The position numbers and the translations under genes were made by a program. The notes under the pieces are model-generated. The model saw only the letters and a program-made list of their open reading frames with translations, did not search any database and was not told the DNA's origin. A stretch of 64,000 nucleotides of DNA from CADCVQ01 sp038260305. Lineage in GTDB: Bacteria > Actinomycetota > Thermoleophilia > Solirubrobacterales > Solirubrobacteraceae. Where the stretch lies: NCBI GenBank assembly GCA_038260305.1, contig JBBSNY010000010.1, forward strand, positions 1 through 64,000, read 5' to 3'. Every line of letters starts with the position of its first letter. Position 1 is the first letter of the stretch. Positions 15,743 through 24,437 of this stretch are shown here, piece after piece.

Positions 15743-18700
15743 CCGTCGACGACCTCCGTCGTCGTTTGCCCGTCCCACACGAAATGCTGGGCCCACACCC
15801 CCCACTCGGCGTTCTCGCGATGCAGCTCGTAGAAGCCGACGCGCGGGACGGTGGCGACGCACGGGTTGAGGTCATACGACGTCATCACCCAGTCCAGATC
15901 GAGCTCGACGAGCAGCGCGAAGACCTGCTCGCGGGTCTGTGGGTCGATGCCGTCCATCGCCTCGTCGAGCGCGACGATGCGCGGCGCACCGGGCGCGAGG
16001 TCATACAGCGCCGCGGCCGTCGCGAACAGCGGCAGGTGCATCAGCACCGACTGCTCGCCGCCGGAACCGAGGCCCTGCGTGCGCGGTGTGAGCTTGCGAA
16101 CCGAGCCGTCGGGCTCGTGCAGGTGCAGCGTGAAGCGCCACCAACGCCGGTAGTCCAGTGCCACCGACAGGTGGTCGACGATCGCCGTCTGCGACGCCTC
16201 GTCGGCGGCACCCGCCCGCGCGTCGGCGATCCGCTGCTCGAGGAAGGCAAACAGCGCGTCGCGCTGCGCCTTGGCGACGTGCTCGGTCGACCGGTCGCCC
16301 AGCAACGCGAGCACCGCCGCCGGCGCGCCCGCATCCTCGTCGACGTCCCACGACAGGCTGACGCTGCGCCCGGCGCCCGTCGGGCAGCGTCGGAGGATCT
16401 CGTTGCGGGCGCGCACGGTCGCCCGGACCGTCGTGATCCGCCCGCGCAGGTGCTCGGCGATCTCGGCGAGCAGCGCCTTGCCGAGCACCTCGCGGCGCCG
16501 CGCCGACAGCACCTGCTCGCGGTGCTCAAGGTCGCCGTCGAGGTCTGAGAGCATCGTCGACGGCGTACGGCGGTGGCCTGCCCGCGTGATCTCCACGAGG
16601 GTGAGGTCGTCGCTTGTGAACGACACCGCGTCCATGTCGAACGCCACCAGCTTCTGACCCAGCCGGCTGACAGCATCGCTGAGGCGCCGCGCGCGGGCGG
16701 ACAGGTCGACGTTCGCATCGAGCACTGGGAGCGCCCGGACCCGGTCGAGCGCGGTCGTCAGCGGCCACGTCGCGGCCAGGCGCTCGTCCTCCGGTGACGC
16801 ATGCGGACCGACCGCCGCCGTGAAGAGGTCATGCTCGCCGAGCCTCCGAACCCCGTCCAGCGCGGCGACGCGCTCCGTCTCCGCGATCGCAACCTGGGCG
16901 ACCGCCTCGCCCGCGAGCCGCTCGGTGTCCTTCGCCGCGCCGATCGCGTCGCGATGTGCCTGCTCGGCGCCATCGCGCGCGCCATCGAGGCGATGGATGT
17001 CGGCGCGCAGGGCGGCCACGCGCGCACGCAGTTCGGACACGCTGGCACCGTCCGTCGTCTCGGCGGCCGCGAGTCGACCGGCCGCGGAGGCCTCGTCGTC
17101 CTGAGCCGCCCGCAGATCGTCGGCCGCCTCGCGGTGAGCGGTCTCGGCGTCGCCCAACGCGCGCCGCGCCGCGTCGACGCGGCACCGTGCACCGGCGGCA
17201 TCGAGCAGCGCCTGCTGGGTGCGTTCGCATTCGAAGCCGGCGCGATCGATCGCCTCGGCCGCGGCGCGCAGCGCCGCCGCGTCCGTCGGCAGTCGCGTGG
17301 AGCCCGCGTGGGCGTGAAGCGCGTCGCGCGCGCCGGATACGTCGCGCTCGTATCGCTCGCGCTGCACGACGAGCTCGCTCAGCTGCTCCTCCCGCGCGGC
17401 GAGGCGATCCGCCGTCCGGCGCTCCGCGCGCAGCGCGCTGCGCAGCTCGGCGACATCGGGCAGCGACCGCCGCTCGCGGGCGAGCTGTTCGCGCGCCGCG
17501 GCGACCTGTTCGAGCTCCGCGTCGACGCGCTGCAGCTCCTCCTCGAGGCCGCCGACAACGGCCCGCGCCTGCGACAGCAGGCGCTCGCGGAGCGCGGCGC
17601 GGGCGGCGGCGCCGATGTACTCGGCGACCGGCTTGGCGGCGCGTCCGCGCAGGGGGCCGAAGCGAAAGCGCCCGGGCGCGACGCTGACCGGGCCGTCGAG
17701 CGCAATCGACCGCAGGACACGCGTCACGACCGCAGCGTCGATCGAGCGCGCGCCCGGGGCCGCCACGAGCATGTCCGCGAGCGTCGCGCGTGTGCCCGCC
17801 CCCGCGCCACCGGTGTCAAGATCCCCGTCGGCTATCAGAGTCAGATCGGCGTCGTGCACGCTGCCGTCCGGCGCGATCCAGGCATCGAGGATTCCGGCAT
17901 CCTCGAGCGCGGCTTCGAGCAGCGGTCGCTGCTCGTCCGGCAGGTCCGCTGCGAAGTCGCAGACCGCCCACAGCGGCGCGCCGGGCCGGCCGTCGCGCGA
18001 AGCGCGGCGCGGATGCAGCACCGGAGGCTCCGGATCCTGGCGCTCCTCGATCTCCCCCACGCGGGCGACGGCGCTGGCCAGCTCGGCGCTCAGGGTGGAG
18101 CGCCGGCTCGTGACCCGCGCCTGCTCCCCGGCGAGCTCGTCGACCCGTCCGGCCGCGAGCTCGGTCAGCAGCGCGCCGGGATCGCCGTCCTGCGCGGCGA
18201 GCGCGGCGAGCCGCTCGAGCTGCTCGTCGCCGATCGACAGCTCGCGCAATGACAGCCGCCACGCCTGCAGCCCGTCATCGAAGCACTCCAACGCGTCCTC
18301 CAACAGCGAGTGGCACGTCGCGGCAGCCACCGCAGCCTCGTCGCGCCTCGTCGCCGCGAGCGCGAGCGGGTCGGCGATCGCGCGCATCACCTCGAGCGCG
18401 GACGCGAGCGTGGCGGCGAGCATGCTCGCGCGCTGCACGTCCTGGGCACGAACCGCCATCCGACCAGGGAGCGCGTCGAGCGCGGCTCGCTCCGCGACCG
18501 GGCAGTCGAGGCCGACCTGCGACAGGAGCGCGGCGAGCCGCGCGAGCACCGCCGTGACCGCTTCCTCCGCGGCAAGCGCGGCCGCCTGCTCCTCGGCGAG
18601 CAGCGTGCCGGCCACGTCGAGCTGGTCGTGCAACCGGGTCGCACTTGCACCCGCCCGCGCCGCCCGCCGCTGCGCCTGCTCGTGCTCGCGCGCCCGCGCC

Positions 18701-19758
18701 TCGAGCAGGCCGACGGCCTTGTAGGCCTCCGAACCGACGAGCTCGAGGTGCTCCTCGGTGACTCTCCGGTGATCGGTCTGGACGCGCCCGACCGTCGCCG
18801 CCGCCCCGGCGAGCGCCTCCTTGGCAGCGGCATGACCGTCCTCGCACGCACGAGCGCTCGCGCGCGATCTGTCGTACACGCCGACCGCCGCCTTCAGCCG
18901 CTCGCCGCGAACCGCCAGCACGCCGCGCGCATAGCTGCGGCTCTCGCCACTGACGAGCGAGGCAACCTCGCCGCGCGCGTCACGCAGCTCGTCGTGCTGA
19001 CGTTGCAGTTCGTGCAGCTGTTCGAGCGCGTCGCCCAGCTTGCGCACGAGCGCCTCGTCGACCGCCGGCAGCGCGCCCGACAGCATCGTCGACAGTCCCT
19101 TGACGTTCAGGCTGTCCGACAGCTTCGGCTTGCGCAGCTGGCGGATGATCTCGAGCATCTGCTCGTACAGCTCCGGGGTCGCGAACGGCATGAGCTGCGC
19201 GCGCAGCGCCTCCTTGTAGGCCGTCGGCCCGTCGTGCAGCGCGCCGCCCGCGCGCAGCTGATCGACGAGGTCGCTGCGGACGACGGGCTGCATCCCGCCG
19301 TCTCCGACGAGGCGGGTCAGCTCGAGGTCGGCTCCGACACGCAACGGCGTCGTGAAGTACCAGCGGTCCTTGACCCCGTCGGCGCTGCGCGTCGCCTCGA
19401 GCCCGATCCCACAGGTGAGAAACCGCTCCGATCCGTCGTCGTCGACGACGCGGAACTCGGCCCACACGTAGCCGACGCGCTTCGTGGCGCGCCGCTCTGG
19501 ATACGGATCGGTGCACTCGATGAGGTTCCAGCGCATCGTCTTCGCCGACGAGGCGAACGGGTCGAGCTTGCGCGGCGTGATGTCGCCGTCGAGCACGAAC
19601 GGGATCAACAGCTCGAGCGCCTTGCTCTTGCCCGAGGTGTTGCGCCCACGCAGGGCGAGGCGGCCGTCCTCGACCGCGAACTCCTGGTCGGCGTACTCGT
19701 AGAGCCCGACGATGCCGAGCCGGTGCGGGCGGAAGCGGGCGACGGGCGGGGCGGTCAT
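15739..19758 (-). CDS. jetC: Wadjet type II JetC: SMC-like ATPase
   Basis: TIGR02680-family SMC/MukB-like protein of 1339 residues, the motor of the JetABC complex that loads on DNA and is thought to sense small circular molecules by loop extrusion. ATPase head parts lie at both ends: Walker A ALRGRNTSGKSKALELL near residue 35; signature LGSGGEQSVLMHLPLF and Walker B RIVALDEAMDGIDP near 1250-1290; then the D-loop. Long Ala/Arg/Glu-rich coiled coils at about 300-620 and 800-1090 flank a hinge-like region (PGAPLWAVCDFAADLPDEQR to RFGPLRGRAAKPVAEYIG). The ATG at 19758 overlaps the jetB stop by four bases. All ATPase motifs are intact. Confidence 0.95.
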   Translation of the reverse strand: MTAPPVARFRPHRLGIVGLYEYADQEFAVEDGRLALRGRNTSGKSKALELLIPFVLDGDITPRKLDPFASSAKTMRWNLIECTDPYPERRATKRVGYVWAEFRVVDDDGSERFLTCGIGLEATRSADGVKDRWYFTTPLRVGADLELTRLVGDGGMQPVVRSDLVDQLRAGGALHDGPTAYKEALRAQLMPFATPELYEQMLEIIRQLRKPKLSDSLNVKGLSTMLSGALPAVDEALVRKLGDALEQLHELQRQHDELRDARGEVASLVSGESRSYARGVLAVRGERLKAAVGVYDRSRASARACEDGHAAAKEALAGAAATVGRVQTDHRRVTEEHLELVGSEAYKAVGLLEARAREHEQAQRRAARAGASATRLHDQLDVAGTLLAEEQAAALAAEEAVTAVLARLAALLSQVGLDCPVAERAALDALPGRMAVRAQDVQRASMLAATLASALEVMRAIADPLALAATRRDEAAVAAATCHSLLEDALECFDDGLQAWRLSLRELSIGDEQLERLAALAAQDGDPGALLTELAAGRVDELAGEQARVTSRRSTLSAELASAVARVGEIEERQDPEPPVLHPRRASRDGRPGAPLWAVCDFAADLPDEQRPLLEAALEDAGILDAWIAPDGSVHDADLTLIADGDLDTGGAGAGTRATLADMLVAAPGARSIDAAVVTRVLRSIALDGPVSVAPGRFRFGPLRGRAAKPVAEYIGAAARAALRERLLSQARAVVGGLEEELQRVDAELEQVAAAREQLARERRSLPDVAELRSALRAERRTADRLAAREEQLSELVVQRERYERDVSGARDALHAHAGSTRLPTDAAALRAAAEAIDRAGFECERTQQALLDAAGARCRVDAARRALGDAETAHREAADDLRAAQDDEASAAGRLAAAETTDGASVSELRARVAALRADIHRLDGARDGAEQAHRDAIGAAKDTERLAGEAVAQVAIAETERVAALDGVRRLGEHDLFTAAVGPHASPEDERLAATWPLTTALDRVRALPVLDANVDLSARARRLSDAVSRLGQKLVAFDMDAVSFTSDDLTLVEITRAGHRRTPSTMLSDLDGDLEHREQVLSARRREVLGKALLAEIAEHLRGRITTVRATVRARNEILRRCPTGAGRSVSLSWDVDEDAGAPAAVLALLGDRSTEHVAKAQRDALFAFLEQRIADARAGAADEASQTAIVDHLSVALDYRRWWRFTLHLHEPDGSVRKLTPRTQGLGSGGEQSVLMHLPLFATAAALYDLAPGAPRIVALDEAMDGIDPQTREQVFALLVELDLDWVMTSYDLNPCVATVPRVGFYELHRENAEWGVWAQHFVWDGQTTTEVVDG

Positions 19759-20957
19759 GCGAGCTCCATCTGGGTCTGGGCGGCGCGGCGGCCGACGGCC
19801 GCGCGGTAGCGGTGGGCAACCGGCAGCGTCTGGATCGCGCCGGTGACCAGGTCGCGCCGGACGAGACGGAGGTCCGTGAGCACCTCGAGCGCAGTGCGAC
19901 AGGCGCGATCGACGGCGTCCGGATCGCGTGGGTCCCACGTCGACCAGTGCTCGGCGTGTCGGCGCAGCAGCGTGCGGGCGATCGCGTGCAGCTCCTCCGC
20001 GGAGATCGACGAGCCACGGCCCGCGTCGCGCGCACACAGCTCTGGGATCAGCAGCAGCGCGAGCTGCTTGACATGACCGCGCGCGGGAAACGGCCGGTCG
20101 CTGAGCTCGCGGCCGGTCGCGACGAGCGCCGTGCCCTCGCGACGACGCTCGACCGCCAGCCCGGTGATCCGCTGCGCGATCGCCTCGAGGCGTCCGCGCT
20201 GCGCGACGAAGTACATCCGGTCCTCCTCGTCGAGGTCGTCGAGGTACAGGACCGGGTCCTCGACGAGCGCGCGTAGGAGGCGGCGCGAGCGCGCACGACC
20301 GGCGAGCTCGCCACCGCTCTCCTCGGGCGCCTGCAGGTCGCGCGGCTCGACGGCCTCTGCCGTGCGCACGGCGTCGATCAGCAGCAGTGCCAGCCGGCGG
20401 CGGTGGACGTCATAGAACGCCTCGTCGTCGCTCGCCAGCTCCCCGGCCGCGCCGGCGCGCAGCTCCAGGACGCCGGCCGCGACGAGGAAGGCCATGGCGT
20501 CGTTGAGCGCGAGCCGGTCGGCCCGCGAGCGCCAGTCGAGCGTCACGTCGAGCGAGCGGGCGTGGGCCAGCACCTCCTCGGCGAGCGCGCCGAGCGGCAC
20601 CTGCGTCCACGACTTGCGCTCGAGCACCCCCGCGACGACGCAGGCGAGCACGCAGCCGCGTTGCTGCAGCGTGCGGCGCTCGTCGACGGGCTTGGAGCGC
20701 TCGTTGGCGCTGCGCGGCGCGAGCCGCAGCGGCCGCGCGCCGGCGAGGGTGACGCGCTTGGCGAGGTGCGCGGTGTCGGCGGTGACGGTGAGCGTGGCAC
20801 CGAGGTGGTCGCGCAACGTCGCGGCGAGCTCCTCGCGATGGCGACGGGCGAGCGCGAACTCCGGGTCGCGGGGCGTCAGCAGCTGGCGTTCGAGCAGCGC
20901 GCGGACGGCACGCAGGCGCTCCTCGGCGGCAGCCTGGGCGACGGCGTCGGGGTTCAC
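19755..20957 (-). CDS. jetB: Wadjet type II JetB: DUF2398 (MukE/kite-like) subunit
   Basis: TIGR02678/DUF2398 protein of 400 residues. By analogy with Wadjet and MksBEF complexes, JetB is the winged-helix 'kite' subunit that binds the JetA kleisin and the SMC heads. Family-like stretches are the start RLRAVRALLERQLLTP, EFALARRHREELAATLRDHL, CVLACVVAGVLERKSWTQVPLGALAEEV (first winged helix) and LYLDDLDEEDRMYFVAQRGR. No catalytic site is expected. The GTG at 20957 overlaps the jetA stop as GTGA, and its own stop overlaps jetC, so JetA, JetB and JetC should be made by coupled translation in fixed ratios. Confidence 0.92.
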   Translation of the reverse strand: MNPDAVAQAAAEERLRAVRALLERQLLTPRDPEFALARRHREELAATLRDHLGATLTVTADTAHLAKRVTLAGARPLRLAPRSANERSKPVDERRTLQQRGCVLACVVAGVLERKSWTQVPLGALAEEVLAHARSLDVTLDWRSRADRLALNDAMAFLVAAGVLELRAGAAGELASDDEAFYDVHRRRLALLLIDAVRTAEAVEPRDLQAPEESGGELAGRARSRRLLRALVEDPVLYLDDLDEEDRMYFVAQRGRLEAIAQRITGLAVERRREGTALVATGRELSDRPFPARGHVKQLALLLIPELCARDAGRGSSISAEELHAIARTLLRRHAEHWSTWDPRDPDAVDRACRTALEVLTDLRLVRRDLVTGAIQTLPVAHRYRAAVGRRAAQTQMELA

Positions 20958-22504
20958 CGCTGGACCTCGATCGCGTAGTCGGGGCAGTCGAGCTGCCCGT
21001 GCTCGGCGGCAACCGTCGTTCGCTCGCCGTCAGGCGGAGGCACGAGCCGCAGGCGCATGCCGCCGTCGGCGGTCGTGGCACGACGCGTGCCGTCGCGCTC
21101 GCGGGGCTGGGCGAACGCCCGCGAGAGCAGGCCGAGCAGGTGCTCGAGCTCGACCGGGTGCAGGCGGTGCAGCTCGCTCATCCGCAGCGTGGCCCCCGTG
21201 CCGAGCCGCGCGAGCAGCCGTCCGAGGTGCTCCTGCTCGGCGGACTGCGCGGCACGCACGCGGTCGGCGAGACGATCGTTGAGCGCCAGCCGCGCCGGCG
21301 TGCCGGAGCCGGGGATCCGCGTGCCCGGGGTGCGCAGGTGGGCGGCGACCCTGATCGGCGGAGCGTCGCGCCAGGGCGTGGACCCGGGGCTCGAAAGCTG
21401 GTCGGCTTCGGGATCGGGCCCGGCGAGGTGGCGCGGCGCGCGGATGCCGGTCGCGACGGCCATGCAGGCCGGCGCCGTCAGCGCGTCCGCGTCGGCCACG
21501 ATCCGCGCGAGGCGATCCCACGCAGCGGCACGATCCCGGTGCCCGGCGGCACGGTCGATGAGGCGCTCGGCGATGTCGATGATCGCGCGGATCGCGTCGA
21601 GCAGCTTGTCGGTCAGCAGCGCCCACGGCGCCTCCGCCTCGCCGGGCCGGCCGAACCACGCGCGGACGCCGTCCCAGCGGGCGCGCAGCGTGCGGAGGGC
21701 CTGCGCGGCGAGCTGCTCGGGCGTCAGGTCGCCGATCGCCGGCGGCAGCGGGCGTCCGGAGAGCACGAGCTCGACGAGGCGCCCGGTCCCGAGCCGCTCG
21801 ATCTCTGCGATCGCCGCGAAGATCGGCTCGGCGTGGCGGCGCAGATCACGATGAAAGCCCTGCAGGTAGCCGACGATCACGTCCTGCTGGACGACGAACT
21901 CCTCGCTCGTGATGCGATCGGACGCCGTGAACGCCTGGAGCTGCGTCATGAAGTCGGTCGCGCCCTGGCGCAGGGCGGCGACGGCGTCGGCCACGGTCTC
22001 GAGGTCCTCGCCGAGGCGCTGGACGTCAGGCTCGGCGGCGGCGAGCTCGTTCGCGATGCGCGCAAGCGTGTCGCGGATCGTGAGCAGGCGGCCGGACTCG
22101 AGGGCGCCGATCTCCTCGCCGAGGGTGTCCAGCTCGGCGAGCAGCCGCTCCACGCGCTCGCCGGACGGCGTGATGTCGTAGACCGAGCGCTTGCGACGCC
22201 ACTCCTCGGCCGAGGTAACGGCGCGCGTGTCCGCGCGGGCGGCGAGCACCCGTTCGCCGACGAGGCGTTCGAGCGTCCGGTCGAGCACGTCGTCGTCGAG
22301 CGTCGCTCCGAACTCGGTCGCCAGCCGCTCGCGCACGTCGCCGGGCGCCAGCTGCCATCCGATGTCGCGCGTCTTGTTGAGAAAGAAGACGCGCATCACG
22401 CGCCGGTAGCGCTCGGCGTGCTCGCCGATCGCGTAGCTGACCTCGCGGCGCTCTGGCAGCCCGGTCGACATCACGAAGAGGGCCGGGCTCGAGGAAGAAT
22501 CCAT
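20954..22504 (-). CDS. jetA: Wadjet type II JetA: DUF2397 (kleisin-like) subunit
   Basis: TIGR02677/DUF2397 protein of 516 residues, first gene of the operon. JetA is the kleisin-like (MukF-like) bridge between the two SMC heads. Visible features: N-terminal winged-helix region (YAIGEHAERYRRVMRVFFLN, GERVLAARADTRAVTS, RRKRSVYDITPSGERVERLL), central helical coil (LLTIRDTLARIANELAAAEP, DFMTQLQAFTASDRITSEEF) and a C-terminal part with SELHRLHPVELEHLLGLLSR. The ATG at 22504 (MDSSSSPALF) fits the family; upstream codons in frame look non-coding. A second possible ATG lies at 22471. The homologous mycobacterial set is EptABCD, known to restrict plasmid maintenance. Confidence 0.92.
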   Translation of the reverse strand: MDSSSSPALFVMSTGLPERREVSYAIGEHAERYRRVMRVFFLNKTRDIGWQLAPGDVRERLATEFGATLDDDVLDRTLERLVGERVLAARADTRAVTSAEEWRRKRSVYDITPSGERVERLLAELDTLGEEIGALESGRLLTIRDTLARIANELAAAEPDVQRLGEDLETVADAVAALRQGATDFMTQLQAFTASDRITSEEFVVQQDVIVGYLQGFHRDLRRHAEPIFAAIAEIERLGTGRLVELVLSGRPLPPAIGDLTPEQLAAQALRTLRARWDGVRAWFGRPGEAEAPWALLTDKLLDAIRAIIDIAERLIDRAAGHRDRAAAWDRLARIVADADALTAPACMAVATGIRAPRHLAGPDPEADQLSSPGSTPWRDAPPIRVAAHLRTPGTRIPGSGTPARLALNDRLADRVRAAQSAEQEHLGRLLARLGTGATLRMSELHRLHPVELEHLLGLLSRAFAQPRERDGTRRATTADGGMRLRLVPPPDGERTTVAAEHGQLDCPDYAIEVQR

Positions 22505-22819
22505 GCCGCGAACGGGTCGTCCCCGGCGTCGGACATGATCTGACAGAAAGGCATCGACATCGGATCGTGGAGCGTAGGCGCGAGTCCGGTCAGAACTGCG
22601 GGATCGAGCGGTCCGCGCCGCGCGCTGGCCACACAAGGTCGAGCCTCAGCCGCGGCAGCGTTTGTCCCTGGGCGTCGGGGCGCATCGGAAGCAAACGCGA
22701 TCGGGCGCTGTGCTGCTGCCCCGGCCGCGATCCATCCGCCTGGCTGCGGATACGGGCGCGGTGACTTCCTCCTACGCGGGAACTAAAGGTTGCCGCAGCA
22801 CTGACGCGTCAAACTATAG
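22505..22819. other. Divergent promoter region between jetA and abiEi
   Basis: These 315 bp lie between the divergently transcribed Wadjet operon and the AbiE gene pair and must hold both promoters. The right end carries a likely AbiEi control site (22789-22829). On the jetA side I see no strong -10 or ribosome site, and no RNA gene or repeat. Confidence 0.5.
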
Positions 22820-22829
22820 TTGAGGCAAC
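22789..22829 (+). promoter_or_regulatory. Inverted repeats and -10-like palindrome at the abiEi start
   Basis: GTTGCC (22789-22794) and GGCAAC (22824-22829) form an inverted repeat around the perfect palindrome AACTATAGTT (22812-22821), which includes a TATAGT -10 hexamer. AbiEi antitoxins of studied AbiE systems repress their own operon by binding inverted repeats, so this is the natural candidate operator. The -10 overlaps the only upstream start codon, leaving the exact start unclear. Confidence 0.45.
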
Positions 22830-23428
22830 GCACGCCTACTGACCGCCGAGATCTGCGTCGCCGGCTGTTCGCACTGTCCGCGGACCAGGCCGGCTATTTC
22901 ACGGCCGCCCAGGCGAAGGCGGTCGGATACTCGTACCCCGCCCAGGCGCATCATGTGGGCGCAGAGAACTGGATCCGCGTCGACCGCGGCATCTTCCGCC
23001 TTGCCGATTGGGTGCCCGGCATCCACGACGAGCTCGCACGCTGGTATTTGTGGTCGAAGGAGCGTGCGGTCGTGTCGCACGACACTGCGCTTGGTGTGTA
23101 CGAGGTCGGCGAGTTCGAGTCGAGGCGCATCCATCTGACCGTCCGTCCCGGGTTCCGGATGAGGGACGACGCGCTGATTCTGCACACGGCTGATCTGCCC
23201 GCGGAGGATGTCGAGATCCGCCCGGGCTATCGCGTGACGAAGCTCGCGCGGTCACTGATCGATGTCGCCGCCGAGCACCCCGACGAGGACCAGCTCGCAC
23301 GCGCGATCGGGGAGGCGCTCGCCCGCGGCACGGTTACGCGCCGTCAACTTCGGACCCGCGCCGAGGCAGTTGATCCACTGGCCGCCCTTCGCGTCGAGCG
23401 GGCGCTCGGCGTGCTGGGGCTGATGTGA
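22820..23428 (+). CDS. abiEi: AbiEi-family antitoxin/repressor
   Basis: Protein of 202 residues, type IV toxin-antitoxin antitoxin. The N-terminal winged-helix domain (LFALSADQAGYFTAAQAKAV, then YPAQAHHVGAENWIRVDRGI) is followed by the AbiEi C-terminal domain: IFRLADWVPG, VVSHDTALGVYEVGEFESRR, HLTVRPGFR and YRVTKLARSLIDVA. It should bind the abiE promoter. An in-frame TAG at 22817 forces the start to TTG 22820 or a CTG further in; TTG lies inside a -10-like palindrome. Its stop overlaps the GTG of the partner toxin gene (ATGTGA). The partner is broken, so this antitoxin appears to be an orphan; its own frame is intact. Confidence 0.85.
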   Translation: MRQRTPTDRRDLRRRLFALSADQAGYFTAAQAKAVGYSYPAQAHHVGAENWIRVDRGIFRLADWVPGIHDELARWYLWSKERAVVSHDTALGVYEVGEFESRRIHLTVRPGFRMRDDALILHTADLPAEDVEIRPGYRVTKLARSLIDVAAEHPDEDQLARAIGEALARGTVTRRQLRTRAEAVDPLAALRVERALGVLGLM

Positions 23429-24052
23429 CCTATGGCACGCCGCAGGCCCTGCGAACCGCGCTAGAGGCACGCATCCGCATCGAGTCCGCGACAACTGGGC
23501 TTCCTCCGGATCGGCTACGCCGCCGCGTCGTCTTTCAACGGATCGCGATGCGGCTTCAGCGTGCAGAGCCGCGGTCGACGTCGACCTGGCTGGGCGCCGG
23601 TTCGGAGCGATCAAGCTCGACATCTCACCCCGCTCTCACGAGCTCGACGCGACGGACACGATCGGGCTGCCGAACGCGCTCGAGTTTGCGGGATTCGGCT
23701 CGGTCGCTGTCGAGGTCGTCGACATCCACCGCCATGCCGCCGAGAAGCTCCACGGCATGCTCAAGGACTTCGGGGAGCGCGAGAACTCGCGTGTGCGCGA
23801 CCTCGCAGACCTGATGCTGATGCTCGATGCCGACCTCGTGTCCGCTGACCAGCTCGCCGATGTCGTGACCGACGTGTGGGCGGAACGCGACGCAACCAAC
23901 CCACCCACCGTGCTCCCGGACCTGCCGACGGGCTGGCCAGCGCGATATGAGCGCCTCGCGACCGAGAACCGGATCAAGCCGACGTCTTTGCCACCGCCGC
24001 CGATGTCGCAGCGGCGCTGTGGCGCTCGATGTTCCCGCCCGACTCCAGGTGA
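23425..24052 (+). pseudogene. abiEii: AbiEii-type nucleotidyltransferase toxin, broken
   Basis: Remains of the AbiEii toxin. The first piece (GTG 23425, TYGTPQALRTALEAR, RLRRRVVFQRIAMRL) is the normal N-terminus. Near 23565 the frame changes and the sequence resumes at AVDVDLAGRRFGAIKLD, continuing through AAEKLHGMLKDFGERENSRV and DLADLMLMLDADL. A second shift near 23980 leads to the true end VAAALWRSMFPPDSR at the TGA at 24050. The segment that should carry the nucleotidyltransferase core (KGG-type glycine motif and paired Asp) between the first two pieces is missing, so a deletion, not only an indel, occurred. The toxin must be inactive. Confidence 0.75.
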
Positions 24053-24183
24053 TCGCATGCGCAACAGGTCGCTCGGAAGTTCGAAGAACTCGACCGTCGC
24101 GGCGACCGACAGGGGATCGCCATTCGGCTCCAGATCGGCAATCTCCGCCTCGTCGGCGCCTTTCTCGCGGCTCCGAGGGTGAT

Positions 24184-24256
24184 CGGGGAGACAGGATTTG
24201 AACCTGCGACCGCCCGGCCCCCAGCCGGGTGCGCTACCAGACTGCGCCACTCCCCG
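24184..24256 (-). tRNA. tRNA-Pro (GGG)
   Basis: Minus-strand 73-nt cloverleaf: acceptor CGGGGAG/CTCCCCG, D arm GCGC...GCGC, anticodon loop CTGGGGG (anticodon GGG), T loop TTCAAAT. CCA is not encoded. Its 3' end faces the AbiE/Wadjet region, the usual geometry for island insertion. Confidence 0.93.
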
Positions 24257-24269
24257 TGGCCGTGCTTGA

Positions 24270-24340
24270 AGCGGGCGACGGGAATCGAACCCGCCCTAAA
24301 AGCTTGGAAGGCTTTTGTGCAGCCACAACACTTCGCCCGC
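24270..24340 (-). tRNA. tRNA-Gly (TCC)
   Basis: Minus-strand 71-nt cloverleaf: acceptor GCGGGCG/CGCCCGC, anticodon loop CTTCCAA within AAAGC...GCTTT (anticodon TCC), T arm GCGGGTTCGATTCCCGT. Lies 13 bp upstream of the tRNA-Pro gene on the same strand, so the two may share a transcript. Confidence 0.93.
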
Positions 24341-24437
24341 ACGCCCGGCGGGAGGATACCGGCTGTGGCCCAGGCTGGCGACGCGCACCGCGGCGGCCGC
24401 GTACCGCGCGGCCATTGCCCGCGACCGCCCGCCAGGC

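Noticed and set aside
15099..19809. Several 250-500 codon plus-strand frames opposite jetC and jetD
   Set aside because: Shadows of the minus-strand genes, made by GC-rich third positions; none shows domain motifs.
24053..24183. In-frame continuation after the AbiEii stop (ARKFEELDRRGDRQG...), possibly an integrase remnant
   Set aside because: Its codon pattern is plausible but no tyrosine-recombinase motif is present; cannot be assigned.
24184..24206. Second copy of the tRNA-Pro 3' end as an island boundary
   Set aside because: Scanned the left side of the block (12.6-14.4 kb) by eye and found no matching stretch; a computed search is needed before claiming an att site.
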